From positions 2,294,001-2,358,000 of the forward strand of contig NZ_JAFBBY010000001.1 of NCBI RefSeq assembly GCF_016907515.1: DNA of 64,000 bases, given 5' to 3'. A program made the translations under genes and the position numbers. This document shows, piece by piece, positions 47,415-56,500 of the stretch. The notes below the pieces were generated by a model. It was not told the origin of the DNA and made no database searches. It saw only the letters and a list, made by a program, of their open reading frames with translations. Every line of letters starts with the position of its first letter. Within the stretch, counting starts at the first letter, position 1. This stretch comes from Nocardioides nitrophenolicus. Lineage in GTDB: Bacteria; Actinomycetota; Actinomycetes; Propionibacteriales; Nocardioidaceae.

Positions 47415-47889
47415 CGTCGCCCGACCGGATCGCGGCGAGCACCACCGGGTCGCCGCACCCACGGGCGAAGCCCTCGATCCGCGCCCGGATCTCTCGGCCG
47501 AGCAGCACCCGGCCGATCCGCTCCGCGACGGGCGCGAGGAAGCGCGGCCGGCAGGTGAAGCTGTACTTCCAGGTGGCGAGGGTGCCGTCCCCGTCGGCCT
47601 CGAACCGCCAGCCGGCACCGAGCTTCTCGAAGAACCAGGGCCCCCGCTCCATCACCATGCCGACATTGCGGGGCGGGGCGTAGGAGACGTAGCGGCTGAC
47701 CATCGACGGCCCCAGCCGCTGCCGGGTGAAGGTCCGCACGCCCGTGGCCGGCTCGGTCGCCCCGTCGAGGAAGTGCTGCTCGCGGATGAACACATCCCAT
47801 CTCCGACGCACCGCGCCGGTGGTCTGGGAGACCGCGAACGCGACCTCCGGTGGGACCGGGACACGGATCCGGGACTGGACGACGGGCAC
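47407..47889 (-). CDS. SRPBCC-family (START-like) protein
   Basis: This 160-residue protein begins with VVQSRIRVPVPPEVAFAVSQ, the first strand and helix of the Bet v1/START fold. It continues with strands ATGVRTFTRQRLG, VSRYVSYAPPRNVGMVM and ATWKYSFTCRP, and ends in a long C-terminal helix. Such proteins bind hydrophobic ligands or act as polyketide cyclase-like enzymes; no ligand can be named. The GTG start has GGGAG only one base upstream, so initiation may be leaderless. Confidence 0.72.
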   Translation of the reverse strand: MPVVQSRIRVPVPPEVAFAVSQTTGAVRRRWDVFIREQHFLDGATEPATGVRTFTRQRLGPSMVSRYVSYAPPRNVGMVMERGPWFFEKLGAGWRFEADGDGTLATWKYSFTCRPRFLAPVAERIGRVLLGREIRARIEGFARGCGDPVVLAAIRSGDAS

Positions 47890-47940
47890 GCTCCCTGTCT
47901 ACCCCGAGCCTCGGCGTCGAACCCCGACGAGCCGCGGTCG

Positions 47941-49221
47941 TCAGGGGTTGATCGCCTGCAGCAGCCGGGCGGCCTTCCACTCGGTCTCGGCCCACTCCTC
48001 GGCCACGTCGCTCGCGACGGTGATCCCGCCACCCGTCCCGAGCACGTAGTCCCCACCGGCGGTCGTGAGAGTGCGGATCACCACGCCCAGGTCGGCGCGA
48101 CCGTCGCCGGACACCCAGCCGAAGGCGCCGGCGTACACCCCGCGCGGGGTGGCCTCGACCTCCTCGATGATCTCCATGGTCCGCAGCTTGGGGGCGCCGG
48201 TCATCGAGCCGGCCGGGAACAGCGTGCGGAGCGCGGCGACCGTGGTGACGTCGTCGCGGAGCCTGCCCCGGACCGTGGAGACCAGCTGGTGCACGGAGGC
48301 ATAGGACTCGACGTCCATCAACGACGGCACCTCGACCGAGCCGACCTCGCAGACCAGGGCGAGGTCGTTGCGCAGCAGGTCGACGATCATCAGGTTCTCG
48401 GCCCGGAACTTAGGGTCGCTCGCGAGCCGGTCCCGCGCGGCGGCGTCCTCGGCGGGAGTGCTGCCGCGGGCGGTGGTGCCCTTGATCGGCTTGGTCTCGA
48501 TCGTGCGGTGCTCGTCGATGAGGGCGTAGCGCTCCGGCGACGAGCTGAGCACCCAGGCCCGGGCCCCGTCGACGTCGTGCTGCAGGAAGCCGGCGTACGG
48601 CGCCGGGTTGAGCGTCCGCAGCCGGAGGTACGCCGCCGCCGGGCTCAGCGTGCTGGCCGTGCGGAGCCGGTGGGTGAGGTTGACCTCGTAGGAGTTGCCG
48701 GCGTGCAGGTGGTCCTGGACGGTCGCGAAGGCGGCGGCGTAGGCCGGCGGCGGGGGGCTGTCGGAATCGCCGGTCGACCGGTTGTTCCGACGCTTGTCGG
48801 GCGTTGCAACGCCCGACAAGTGCAGGTTCTGCCCGACAAGTGGGTGCTCGTACTCGCGGATGTGGGAGGGCCGCAGCCACACGGCGTCGGGCAGGTCCGG
48901 GTCGGGTACGGCGGGCAGGTCGGCACGGGCGGCGTACCCGAAGTAGCCGAACCACTGGTCGCTCCGGCCGCCCGCGGCGAGCTCGGCCTCCAAGACCGCG
49001 AACGGATCCTCGCCGACCACCGCCGAGCGGCCGCCGGCATGCCGGGTCACCTGGCGGGTGGTCGCGTCGTAGGTCAGGGAGACGTCGTCCTCGTCGAGCC
49101 AGGCGAGCATCGAGCGCCGCCGCGACCAGTCGCGCGCGCCGCCGCCGTCGAGCCAGACACAGCGGGCATGGCGGGCCTGGATCCGGGCGAACGCCTCGGC
49201 GGGGTCGCCCTGGGTCACCAT
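47941..49221 (-). CDS. pabB: Aminodeoxychorismate synthase component I
   Basis: This 426-residue chorismate-binding enzyme makes 4-amino-4-deoxychorismate for folate with the PabA subunit encoded just upstream. The catalytic domain shows AGNSYEVNLTHRL, SSSPERY, ETKPIKGTTARG, ENLMIVDLLRNDLA and LFPAGSMTGAPKLRTMEIIEE. In TrpE enzymes the corresponding lysine region differs, and the PIKGT motif fits the PabB group. The N-terminal half has a tryptophan-containing WFGYFGYAA segment. A palindromic DNA insertion encodes the linker VGQNLHLSGVATPDKRRNN between the halves. ATG 49221 lies 4 bp after the pabA stop. Confidence 0.88.
   Translation of the reverse strand: MVTQGDPAEAFARIQARHARCVWLDGGGARDWSRRRSMLAWLDEDDVSLTYDATTRQVTRHAGGRSAVVGEDPFAVLEAELAAGGRSDQWFGYFGYAARADLPAVPDPDLPDAVWLRPSHIREYEHPLVGQNLHLSGVATPDKRRNNRSTGDSDSPPPPAYAAAFATVQDHLHAGNSYEVNLTHRLRTASTLSPAAAYLRLRTLNPAPYAGFLQHDVDGARAWVLSSSPERYALIDEHRTIETKPIKGTTARGSTPAEDAAARDRLASDPKFRAENLMIVDLLRNDLALVCEVGSVEVPSLMDVESYASVHQLVSTVRGRLRDDVTTVAALRTLFPAGSMTGAPKLRTMEIIEEVEATPRGVYAGAFGWVSGDGRADLGVVIRTLTTAGGDYVLGTGGGITVASDVAEEWAETEWKAARLLQAINP
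48793..48840. repeat. Palindrome with third half-copy inside pabB
   Basis: CTTGTCGGGCGTTG (48793-48806) and CAACGCCCGACAAG (48807-48820) form a perfect 28-bp palindrome without loop. GCCCGACAAGTG recurs as a direct repeat 20 bp further on (48831). The reading frame of pabB passes through it, adding a basic linker. It looks like an in-frame insertion of a palindromic repeat. Confidence 0.65.
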
Positions 49222-49225
49222 CGGA

Positions 49226-49771
49226 TCAGCGTCCCACGGCGAGGAAGTTCGCGACCAGCCTCGCGCCGTGCTCCGACAGCACCGACTCCGGGTGGAACTG
49301 GACGCCTTCGATCGGCAGCACCCGGTGTCGCACCCCCATCACCGTCCCGTCGGCGGCCCAGGCGCTCGCCTCGAGCTCGTCGGGCAGCCGGGTCGCCGCC
49401 AGCGAGTGGTAGCGGACCGCGGCGATCGGGTCCGGCAGGCCGGCGTACACGCCACGCCCGTCATGGCGCACCACCTCGACCGTTCCGTGGGCCGGCTCCA
49501 CCCGCCCGACCTCGCCGCCGAACGCCACGACCATGGCCTGCATGCCGAGGCACACCCCCAGCACCGGCCGCTCCTCGTCGAAGCTCCAGGCGTACTCGCT
49601 GGGGTGGCCGGGCCCCGGCGACAGCACGATGTGGGAGTACGCCGCGAGGTCGACCGGGTCGTCCCACTGGATGACCGTCGGCAGGACGCCGGTCACGCCC
49701 GCCACGAGGTGGACCAGGTTCCAGGTGTAGGAGTCGCGGTGGTCTACGACTAGTACGTCGGGGCTGCTCAT
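49226..49771 (-). CDS. pabA: Glutamine amidotransferase component of aminodeoxychorismate/anthranilate synthase
   Basis: This 181-residue class I glutamine amidotransferase releases ammonia from glutamine for the adjacent PabB. It shows VVDHRDSYTWNLVHLV, LSPGPGHPSE, the nucleophile elbow GVCLGMQAM with the catalytic Cys, and the His-Glu pair in VQFHPESVL. Such subunits can serve PabB and TrpE alike; pairing with pabB (4-bp gap) favours folate. An upstream hairpin separates it from the transglutaminase-like gene. Confidence 0.88.
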   Translation of the reverse strand: MSSPDVLVVDHRDSYTWNLVHLVAGVTGVLPTVIQWDDPVDLAAYSHIVLSPGPGHPSEYAWSFDEERPVLGVCLGMQAMVVAFGGEVGRVEPAHGTVEVVRHDGRGVYAGLPDPIAAVRYHSLAATRLPDELEASAWAADGTVMGVRHRVLPIEGVQFHPESVLSEHGARLVANFLAVGR

Positions 49772-49830
49772 CGCGTCGGCTCGGGGGGTGGGAGGCGGAC
49801 GGGGGCGGGGCGTAGAGTCGAAGGAAGGAA

Positions 49831-49865
49831 GCGGGACGGACCAGGTAGGCGCTGGGCCGTCCCGC
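49831..49865 (-). terminator. Hairpin in the 279-bp gap upstream of pabA
   Basis: GCGGGACGG (49831-49839) pairs with CCGTCCCGC (49857-49865), with a further CCA/TGG pair inside. It probably ends the minus-strand transcript coming from the PhzE-like and transglutaminase genes. The rest of 49772-50050 contains no gene I can support. A short minus-strand frame ending AIIQVVDRFRRKP at about 49874 lacks a start codon. Confidence 0.5.
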
Positions 49866-50050
49866 CCCTGCTTACGGCTTCCGACGGAAGCGGTCGACCA
49901 CCTGGATGATCGCCCACACCGCTCCGGGCAGTGCCAGCAGCTGGCCGCGCGCGCTCGGCGCGGACTCGGCCGTCGGAGATCATGGGCACGATCGTCCCTG
50001 CCGAGGGCGGTGCAGGCCAGCGCGATGGTGCGGCCTGTGGATGACCGGCG

Positions 50051-50617
50051 TCACGGCTCGACCGCCAGCTCACCCCGCCGCAGTGCCGCGACCACCCCCG
50101 CGGCCGGTACGACGTGCACCTGCGGCAGGTCCGCCTCTCCGAGCGCGGGGTCGACCGGCCAGGCCAGCCGCTCCTCGCCGAGCGCGAACTCCGCCGCGAC
50201 GCCGGGCTTGTTGCCGCGCGGGTCCTGGCGGTGCCAGTCGCCGTCGAGGTGGACGGCCACCAGGCCGTGCAGGACGTGACCGGGGCCGTCGGCCAGGCGC
50301 TGGTAGCACAGCCCGGTGGGGACGCCGCCGGCGCGCAGCACGGCCGCGAGCAGGTGCGCCTTGGCGTAGCACCAACCCACCCCGTCCGCGAGCACCTCGG
50401 TCGCGGTGACCGCGAACCGCGGATCGCCGGCGTCACCGGCATGGGCGATCTCGTCGCGCACCCAGGCGAAGGCCGCCGCCGCGAAGGAGGCGTCGTCCAG
50501 GACGCCCGCCCCCAGCCGCGACGCGAGAGCCACCACCTCCGGGGCGGTGGCCTCGACGACGTCATCGGCCGCGAGATAGGCGGCGGGCGGGCCCGCGATC
50601 AGCTCCACCTCCCGCAC
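50051..50617 (-). CDS. Transglutaminase-like cysteine protease-fold protein
   Basis: This 188-residue protein has the transglutaminase-core triad. Cys is in VGWCYAKAHLLAAVLRAGG near residue 83, His in GHVLHGLVAVHLDG and Asp in DPRGNKPGV. No signal peptide or membrane segment is seen. Its GTG start immediately follows the TAG stop of the PhzE-like gene with no gap, so the two are coupled. It might process or acylate a product of that pathway, but no substrate can be named. Confidence 0.78.
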   Translation of the reverse strand: MREVELIAGPPAAYLAADDVVEATAPEVVALASRLGAGVLDDASFAAAAFAWVRDEIAHAGDAGDPRFAVTATEVLADGVGWCYAKAHLLAAVLRAGGVPTGLCYQRLADGPGHVLHGLVAVHLDGDWHRQDPRGNKPGVAAEFALGEERLAWPVDPALGEADLPQVHVVPAAGVVAALRRGELAVEP

Positions 50618-52534
50618 CTAGAGCAGGACGCCGGAGACCAGGTCGTGGACGATGTCGAAGCCGCGCTCGGTGAGGATCGACTCCGCATGGAACTGCACGC
50701 CCCGGTAGTGCGGACCGGAGAGCGCGTTGACGTCACCCGTCTCGGGGTCGGCGTCGACCCGCACCCCCGCGGGGAGCGCCAGGTCGTCGGACACCCGGCC
50801 GACGAAGGTGTTGTAGAAGCCGACCTTCTGCGGGCGCCCGTCGAGCAGCACCGTGGCCTGGGTGCCCTGGAAGACGATGTCCTTGTAGGCGAGCGGGATC
50901 CCGAGCTGGTGGCACAGCGCCTGATGTCCGAGGCAGACCGCGACGAACGGCCGCTCGTGGGCCAGCAGCCAGGCCACGGCCGCGCGGAGCTGGCCCATCT
51001 TGGGGTCGGCGTCGTCGCGGGGGTCGCCGGGGCCGGGACCGACGATGACCAGGTCGAAGCCGTCGAGTACGCCGTCGACGTACTCCTCATGACGGACCAC
51101 CTCGCTCGTCATGCCCATCCGGGCGAGCATGTGGCGCAGCATGTTCACGAAGTCGTCCTCGCCGTCGAGGATGACCGCGGACTTCCCGGCCAGGCGCGGG
51201 TCGACCGGCGTACCGGCCTGGTCGGCGAGCCAGAAGCCGGAGAGCCGGCTGTTGCGGGCGTTGAGCGCGATCAGCACCTCCTCGTCGGCGACGAGGGTGG
51301 CGATGTCCGTGGTGGGTACGGGTGCCGGCGGGACCAGGCCGAACGCGGACAGGATGCCGCCGGCCTTGGCGTGCGTCTCGGCGACCTCGTACGCCGGCAC
51401 GGAGTCGCGCACCAGCGTGGCACCGGCGGTCACCTTCAGCTCGCCCGTGACCGAGACGTCGGCGGTGCGCAGCACGATCGGGCTGTCGAGGACCGGCTCG
51501 CCCTCCTCGTCGCGGCCGAAGATCGCCAGCGCCGACGCGTAGTAGCCGCGGCCCTCCGGCTCGTACTGCTTGATCAGCCGGCAGGCGTTCTCGACGGGCG
51601 AGCCGGTGACCGTGGCGGCGTACATCGTGTCGCGCAGGACCTCACGGACGTCGCGCGTCGTACGGCCGGCGAGCAGGTACTCGGTGTGGATCAGGTGGGT
51701 CATCGGCTTGAGGAACGGGCCGAGCACCTGGCCGCCCTCGGTGCAGATGTCGCACATCATCTTGAGCTCCTCGTCGACGACCATGAAGAGCTCGTAGATC
51801 TCCTTCTCGTCCTTGAGGAACTCCCGCATCCGGGCCTCGGTGCTGCGGGTCTCGCCGGCGGGCGGGCGCAGGTGGAAGGTGCCGGAGATCGGGTTCATCC
51901 GCACGTCGCCACCGTGGACCGACACGTGCCGCTCGGGCGAGGCGCCGATCAGGAAGCGGTCGCCGGTGAAGAAGACGAAGGTCCAGTACGCGCCACGCTC
52001 GCGCTCGAGCAACCGGCGGAACACGGTCAGCGCCACGTCGGGGCCGAAGTCGGCGACGACGGCGCGGTAGTTGCGGCCGATGACGAGGTTGGCGCCCTCG
52101 CCCTGGCCGATCTCGCCGTCGATGATCGCCGCGACGATCTTGGCGTACTCCTCGTCGGAGGTCTCGAAGCCGCCGCGGTCGGTGAACTCCACCTCGACCG
52201 GGTCGATCGCGTCGATGACGTCGGCCACGGAGAACTCGTGCTCGCTGCGTACGTCGACCACCACCAGCGGGGTGCCGTCGTCGTGGGCCTCGAAGCCCCG
52301 CTCGCCGACCTGGCGGAAGGGGACGGCCACCAGCCGGTCGCAGATGTGCCCCGGCTCCGGGACCCCCGTCTCGAGCGGGATGTCCATGATCGACTCGACG
52401 ACGCTGCGGGTCCCGCCGAGCACGCCGACGGTGTCGCGGTCACCCGCCCGGGTGGAGCGCCGGATGATCGCCCAGGCCTCGTGCCCCTGGACGGCCGTGA
52501 TGGCTTCCCGGGCGGTGAGGCTGGTCTCAGTCAT
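50618..52534 (-). CDS. Fused chorismate aminase of the PhzE/TrpEG type
   Basis: This 638-residue protein joins a TrpE/PhzE-like chorismate-binding part (residues 1-420) to a class I glutamine amidotransferase (residues 435-638). Chorismate-domain segments are EIGQGEGANLVIGRNY, LIGASPERHVSVHGG, NPISGTFHLRP, FLKDEKEIYELFMVVDEELKMM-like helix and TVTGSPVENACRLI. Amidotransferase segments are VIVGPGPGDPRD, VCLGHQALCHQLG and VQFHAESILTE. GEGANLVI and ISGT fit PhzE (2-amino-2-deoxyisochorismate synthase) better than anthranilate synthase. It could feed a secondary metabolite, or act as a tryptophan-pathway enzyme; no phenazine genes are present nearby. Confidence 0.78.
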   Translation of the reverse strand: MTETSLTAREAITAVQGHEAWAIIRRSTRAGDRDTVGVLGGTRSVVESIMDIPLETGVPEPGHICDRLVAVPFRQVGERGFEAHDDGTPLVVVDVRSEHEFSVADVIDAIDPVEVEFTDRGGFETSDEEYAKIVAAIIDGEIGQGEGANLVIGRNYRAVVADFGPDVALTVFRRLLERERGAYWTFVFFTGDRFLIGASPERHVSVHGGDVRMNPISGTFHLRPPAGETRSTEARMREFLKDEKEIYELFMVVDEELKMMCDICTEGGQVLGPFLKPMTHLIHTEYLLAGRTTRDVREVLRDTMYAATVTGSPVENACRLIKQYEPEGRGYYASALAIFGRDEEGEPVLDSPIVLRTADVSVTGELKVTAGATLVRDSVPAYEVAETHAKAGGILSAFGLVPPAPVPTTDIATLVADEEVLIALNARNSRLSGFWLADQAGTPVDPRLAGKSAVILDGEDDFVNMLRHMLARMGMTSEVVRHEEYVDGVLDGFDLVIVGPGPGDPRDDADPKMGQLRAAVAWLLAHERPFVAVCLGHQALCHQLGIPLAYKDIVFQGTQATVLLDGRPQKVGFYNTFVGRVSDDLALPAGVRVDADPETGDVNALSGPHYRGVQFHAESILTERGFDIVHDLVSGVLL

Positions 52535-52617
52535 GGCCGCAGCCTATGCGCGCGCCGACGCCGGCCGGCAGGGACCTTCGCTCTGCGGACGGATCGCACG
52601 GACGCTCTGATGTCGCG

Positions 52618-53586
52618 CTAGCGCAACGTCGTCGCCTTCCAGGCATCGCGGAGCCAACGCTCGTCCAACGCCCGGAGGACTCCCTCGGCCTCGAGATCGT
52701 CGAGGACCCGGTCGACGCAGCCCACGAGTCCGCTGCCGGCGGGCAGCGCGATGCGCAGCTGAGGTGCGCCCTTGCCCGGCGACCTGGCAAGCCCGACCAG
52801 CCGGGCAGCCGGAACCCGTGCCATCAGCTCATCGGCGTCCGGGAGATCGACGATGGCGGTCGCCTCCCGGCGATCGCGCAACGCGTCGGACACTGAGCCG
52901 AGGTCGCCGTACGACGTGACCTTGGCTCGCGGCGAGCCTCGCGTCGCGAGGAGCGCGCCGGCCGAGCCGGCCACCACGGCGACCTCGGTCGCACGGAGCT
53001 CGGCGCGGCTCGTCGGTCGGACCTCCTTCCGCGTCGTCACGACCGCCTGCGGCACGCGGTAGTAGCCCCGTGAATACGCGACACCGGCCGCCGAAGACTC
53101 CCGGTACTGCCCGACGCCGATGTCGAAGCGTTCCGCGGCGTTGACGACCTCGCCGTCCGGGACCGAGACCATGCGCACCCGATCGGCGTCGACCTCGAGG
53201 CGCCGGACGAGCTCCTTGATCAGCGCCGCCTCGAAGCCGCTGCCGTCCGCAGGGTCGCCGTCGACCCAGGGCGTCCGCGGTGGCGACGCCGTCCCGATGA
53301 CCAGATCACCATCGAGAGCACAGCTCGGATCCGTCGCACCCTCCGAGGACTCCCGGCTCCCACCGCCGCCTCCGACGGAGCACGAGATCGCCAGCGGGAC
53401 GATCGCCACGACCGCGCCCAGGACCACCGCACCCGTACGGAGCCGGCTCCACCGAGCCTTCCTCCCCGTCCGGTGCCGGGCCCCCGTTCGGGCCGGTACC
53501 GACGCCCGCGGCCCCTCTCTCACTCCTCCCGGGCGTGCGGATGGTCCCCGCGGGGGCTCGTCCGGACTCGACGGATGCTCATCCAC
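52618..53586 (-). CDS. Membrane-anchored family 3-type solute-binding protein
   Basis: This 322-residue protein starts with about 50 Arg/Pro-rich residues, then a membrane helix (GAVVLGAVVAIVPLAISC) and a Gly/Ser linker. A periplasmic-binding fold of the amino-acid (SBP_bac_3) type follows, with VIGTASPPRTPWVDGDPADGSGFEAALIKELVRRL and ERFDIGVGQYRESS. The lipobox (AISC) is imperfect, so it may stay anchored by its helix. No permease or ATPase is beside it. Its GTG start lies 8 bp inside the end of the adhesin gene. Confidence 0.68.
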   Translation of the reverse strand: MDEHPSSPDEPPRGPSARPGGVREGPRASVPARTGARHRTGRKARWSRLRTGAVVLGAVVAIVPLAISCSVGGGGGSRESSEGATDPSCALDGDLVIGTASPPRTPWVDGDPADGSGFEAALIKELVRRLEVDADRVRMVSVPDGEVVNAAERFDIGVGQYRESSAAGVAYSRGYYRVPQAVVTTRKEVRPTSRAELRATEVAVVAGSAGALLATRGSPRAKVTSYGDLGSVSDALRDRREATAIVDLPDADELMARVPAARLVGLARSPGKGAPQLRIALPAGSGLVGCVDRVLDDLEAEGVLRALDERWLRDAWKATTLR

Positions 53587-56500
53587 GACGACGTCCCCTC
53601 ACGACCGCCGCCCCGCCGGCGCCGAAGAGCAACAGCGCCATCCCCAGCAGCCCCAGCACGCCCGCGGGCGCACCGGTATCGGGCAGCACACCGCCGCCGT
53701 CGCCGGAGCCACCGCCCGGGTGGCCGGGCTGGCCCTGCTGACCCGGCTGACCCTGCTGGCCCTGCTGGCCCTGCTGACCCGGCTGACCCTGCTGACCCTG
53801 CTGACCCGGCTGACCCTGCTGGCCCTGCTGACCGGGCTGACCCGGCTGACCGGGCTGACCGGGCTTTCCGGGTTGCGGGGCCGCCGCGACCACTCCGGCA
53901 TCGACCGTCAGGTTGTGCGGTGCGTCGGCGGTCAGCGTGATCGTGCCGGTGCGACCGGTTGCCGGGTCCGCGTTCGAGTCAGCAGCAGCGTCACCACCAG
54001 CGGTCTGAGGGGAAAGCGCGGTCCCAGCAGGCGCGGTGAACCGCACCTGGTAGTCGCCCAGGGGCAGGTCGTCGAACAGGTACGACCCGTCCGCACCGGT
54101 CGTCACGGTGTCGACGACGTTGCCGTCGGCATCGAGCAGCGCGACGGTCACGCCTGCGAGACCAGGTTCACCGGCGTCCTGGATCCCATCACCATCCGTG
54201 TCGGACCACACCAGATCACCGATCGAACCCCGAACCGGCGGCGGCGGAACCACACCTGCATCGACGGTCAGGTTGTCCGGTACGTCGGCGGTCAGGCTGA
54301 TCGTGCCCGTCACGCCCGTGGCCGGGTCGGCATCTGAATCGACAGCATCGTCGGAACCCGCGTTCTGCGGGGACAGAGTCGTGCCGTCCGGCGCGGTGAA
54401 CCGCACCTGATAGTCACCCAACGGGAGCTCATCGAACAGGTACGACCCATCCGCACCGGTCGTCACGCTGTCGACCACGTCGCCGTCGGCGTCGAGCAGC
54501 TCGACAGTCACGCCCTGAACACCCGGCTCGTCAGCGTCCTGGACCCCGTCACCATCAGTGTCCGACCACACCAGATCACCGATCGACCCCAAGACAGGCA
54601 CCAGGCCCGCATCGACCGTCAGGTTGTCCGGAGCGTCGGCGGTCAACGTGATCGTTCCCGTGACACCGGTCGCCGGGTCGGCATCTGAATCGGCAGCATC
54701 GTCGGAACCCGCGTTCTGCGGGGACAGAGTCGTGCCGTCCGGAGCGGTGAACCGGACCTGATAGTCACCCAACGGAAGGTCGTCGAACAGATACGACCCA
54801 TCGACCCCGGTCGTCACGCTGTCGACCACATTGCCGTCGGCGTCGAGCAGGTCAACAGTCACGCCCTGAACACCCGGCTCACCGGCGCCCTGGATCCCAT
54901 CCCCATCGGTGTCGGACCACACCGTGTCGCCGATCGAACCCAGCACCGGCGGGACCGGCACCACACCCGCATCAACCGTGGTGTTGTTGGGTTTGTCCGC
55001 GGTCAGCGACACCACACCACTCAGACCCGTGCTCGGGTCCGCGTCCGAGTCGACCGCATCGTCACCACCGGCGCCCTGCGGCGACAGAGTCGTCCCATCA
55101 GGGGCGGTGAACCGGACCTGATAGTCACCCAACGGGAGCTCATCGAACAGGTACGACCCATCCGCGCCCGTGGTCACGCTGTCAACCACGTTCCCGTCGG
55201 CATCGAGCAGCTCGACCCGGACCCCAGCCACGCCGGGCTCATCGGCGTCCTGGATCCCATTCCCATCGGTGTCGGACCACACCAGGTCACCGATCGAACC
55301 CAGCACCGGCGGCGGAACCACACCCGCGTCCACCGTCATGTTGTCGGGTGCGTCGGCGGTCAGCGTGATCGTTCCCGTGCGACCGGTCGCCGGATCGGCA
55401 TCTGAATCGACAGCATCGTCGGAACCCGCGTTCTGCGGGGACAGCGTCGTGCCGTCCGACGCGGTGAACCGGACCTGGTAGTCACCCAACGGCAGGTCGT
55501 CGAACAGGTACGACCCGTCCGCACCGGTCGTCACGGTGTCGACGACATTGCCGTCGGCGTCGAGGAGCTCGACTCGGACCCCCGCCACGCCGGGCTCGTC
55601 GGCGTCCTGGATCCCGTCACCATCAGTGTCCGACCACACCAGATCACCGATCGACCCCAAGACAGGCACCAGGCCCGCATCGACCGTCAGGTTGTCCGGA
55701 GCGTCGGCGGTCAACGTGATCGTTCCCGTGACACCAGTGGCCGGGTCGGCATCTGAATCGGCAGCATCGTCGGAACCCGCGTTCTGCGGGGACAGAGTCG
55801 TGCCGTCCGGGGCGGTGAACCGGACCTGGTAGTCACCCAACGGGAGGTCGTCGAACAGATACGACCCATCGACCCCGGTCGTCACGGTGTCGACCACATT
55901 GCCGTCGGCGTCGAGCAGGTCAACAGTCACGCCCTGAACACCCGGCTCACCGGCGCCCTGGATCCCATCCCCATCGGTGTCGGACCACACCAAGTCACCG
56001 ATCGACCCACGAACCGGCGGCGGCGGAACCACACCCGCATCCACGGTCATGTTGTCGGGTGCGTCGGCGGTCAGCGTGATCGTTCCCGTGCGACCGCTCG
56101 CCGGATCGGCATCTGAATCGACAGCATCGTCGGAACCCGCGTTCTGCGGGGACAGCGTCGTGCCGGCCGACGCGGTGAACCGGACCTGGTAGTCACCCAA
56201 CGGCAGGTCGTCGAACAGGTACGACCCGTCCGCACCGGTCGTCACGGTGTCGACGACGTTGCCGTCGGCATCGAGCAGCGCGACGGTCACGCCCGCGAGA
56301 CCAGGTTCACCGGCGTCCTGGATCCCATCCCCATCGGTGTCGGACCACACCAGATCACCGATCGAACCCCGAACCGGCGGCGGCGGAACCACACCCGCAT
56401 CCACCGTGATGTTGTCGGGTGCGTCGGCGGTCAGGCTGATCGTGCCCGTGCGACCGGTCGCCGGATCGGCATCTGAATCGACAGCATCGTCGGAACCCGC

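Noticed and set aside
49874..49990. Possible small minus-strand gene ending AIIQVVDRFRRKP upstream of pabA
   Set aside because: The frame is closed by a stop about 30 codons upstream with no usable ATG, GTG or TTG before the plausible part and no ribosome site.
53712..53880. Collagen-like PGQ/QGQ coding stretch as a separate gene
   Set aside because: It is in frame between the last adhesin repeat and the LPDTG anchor, so it is the stalk of that protein.
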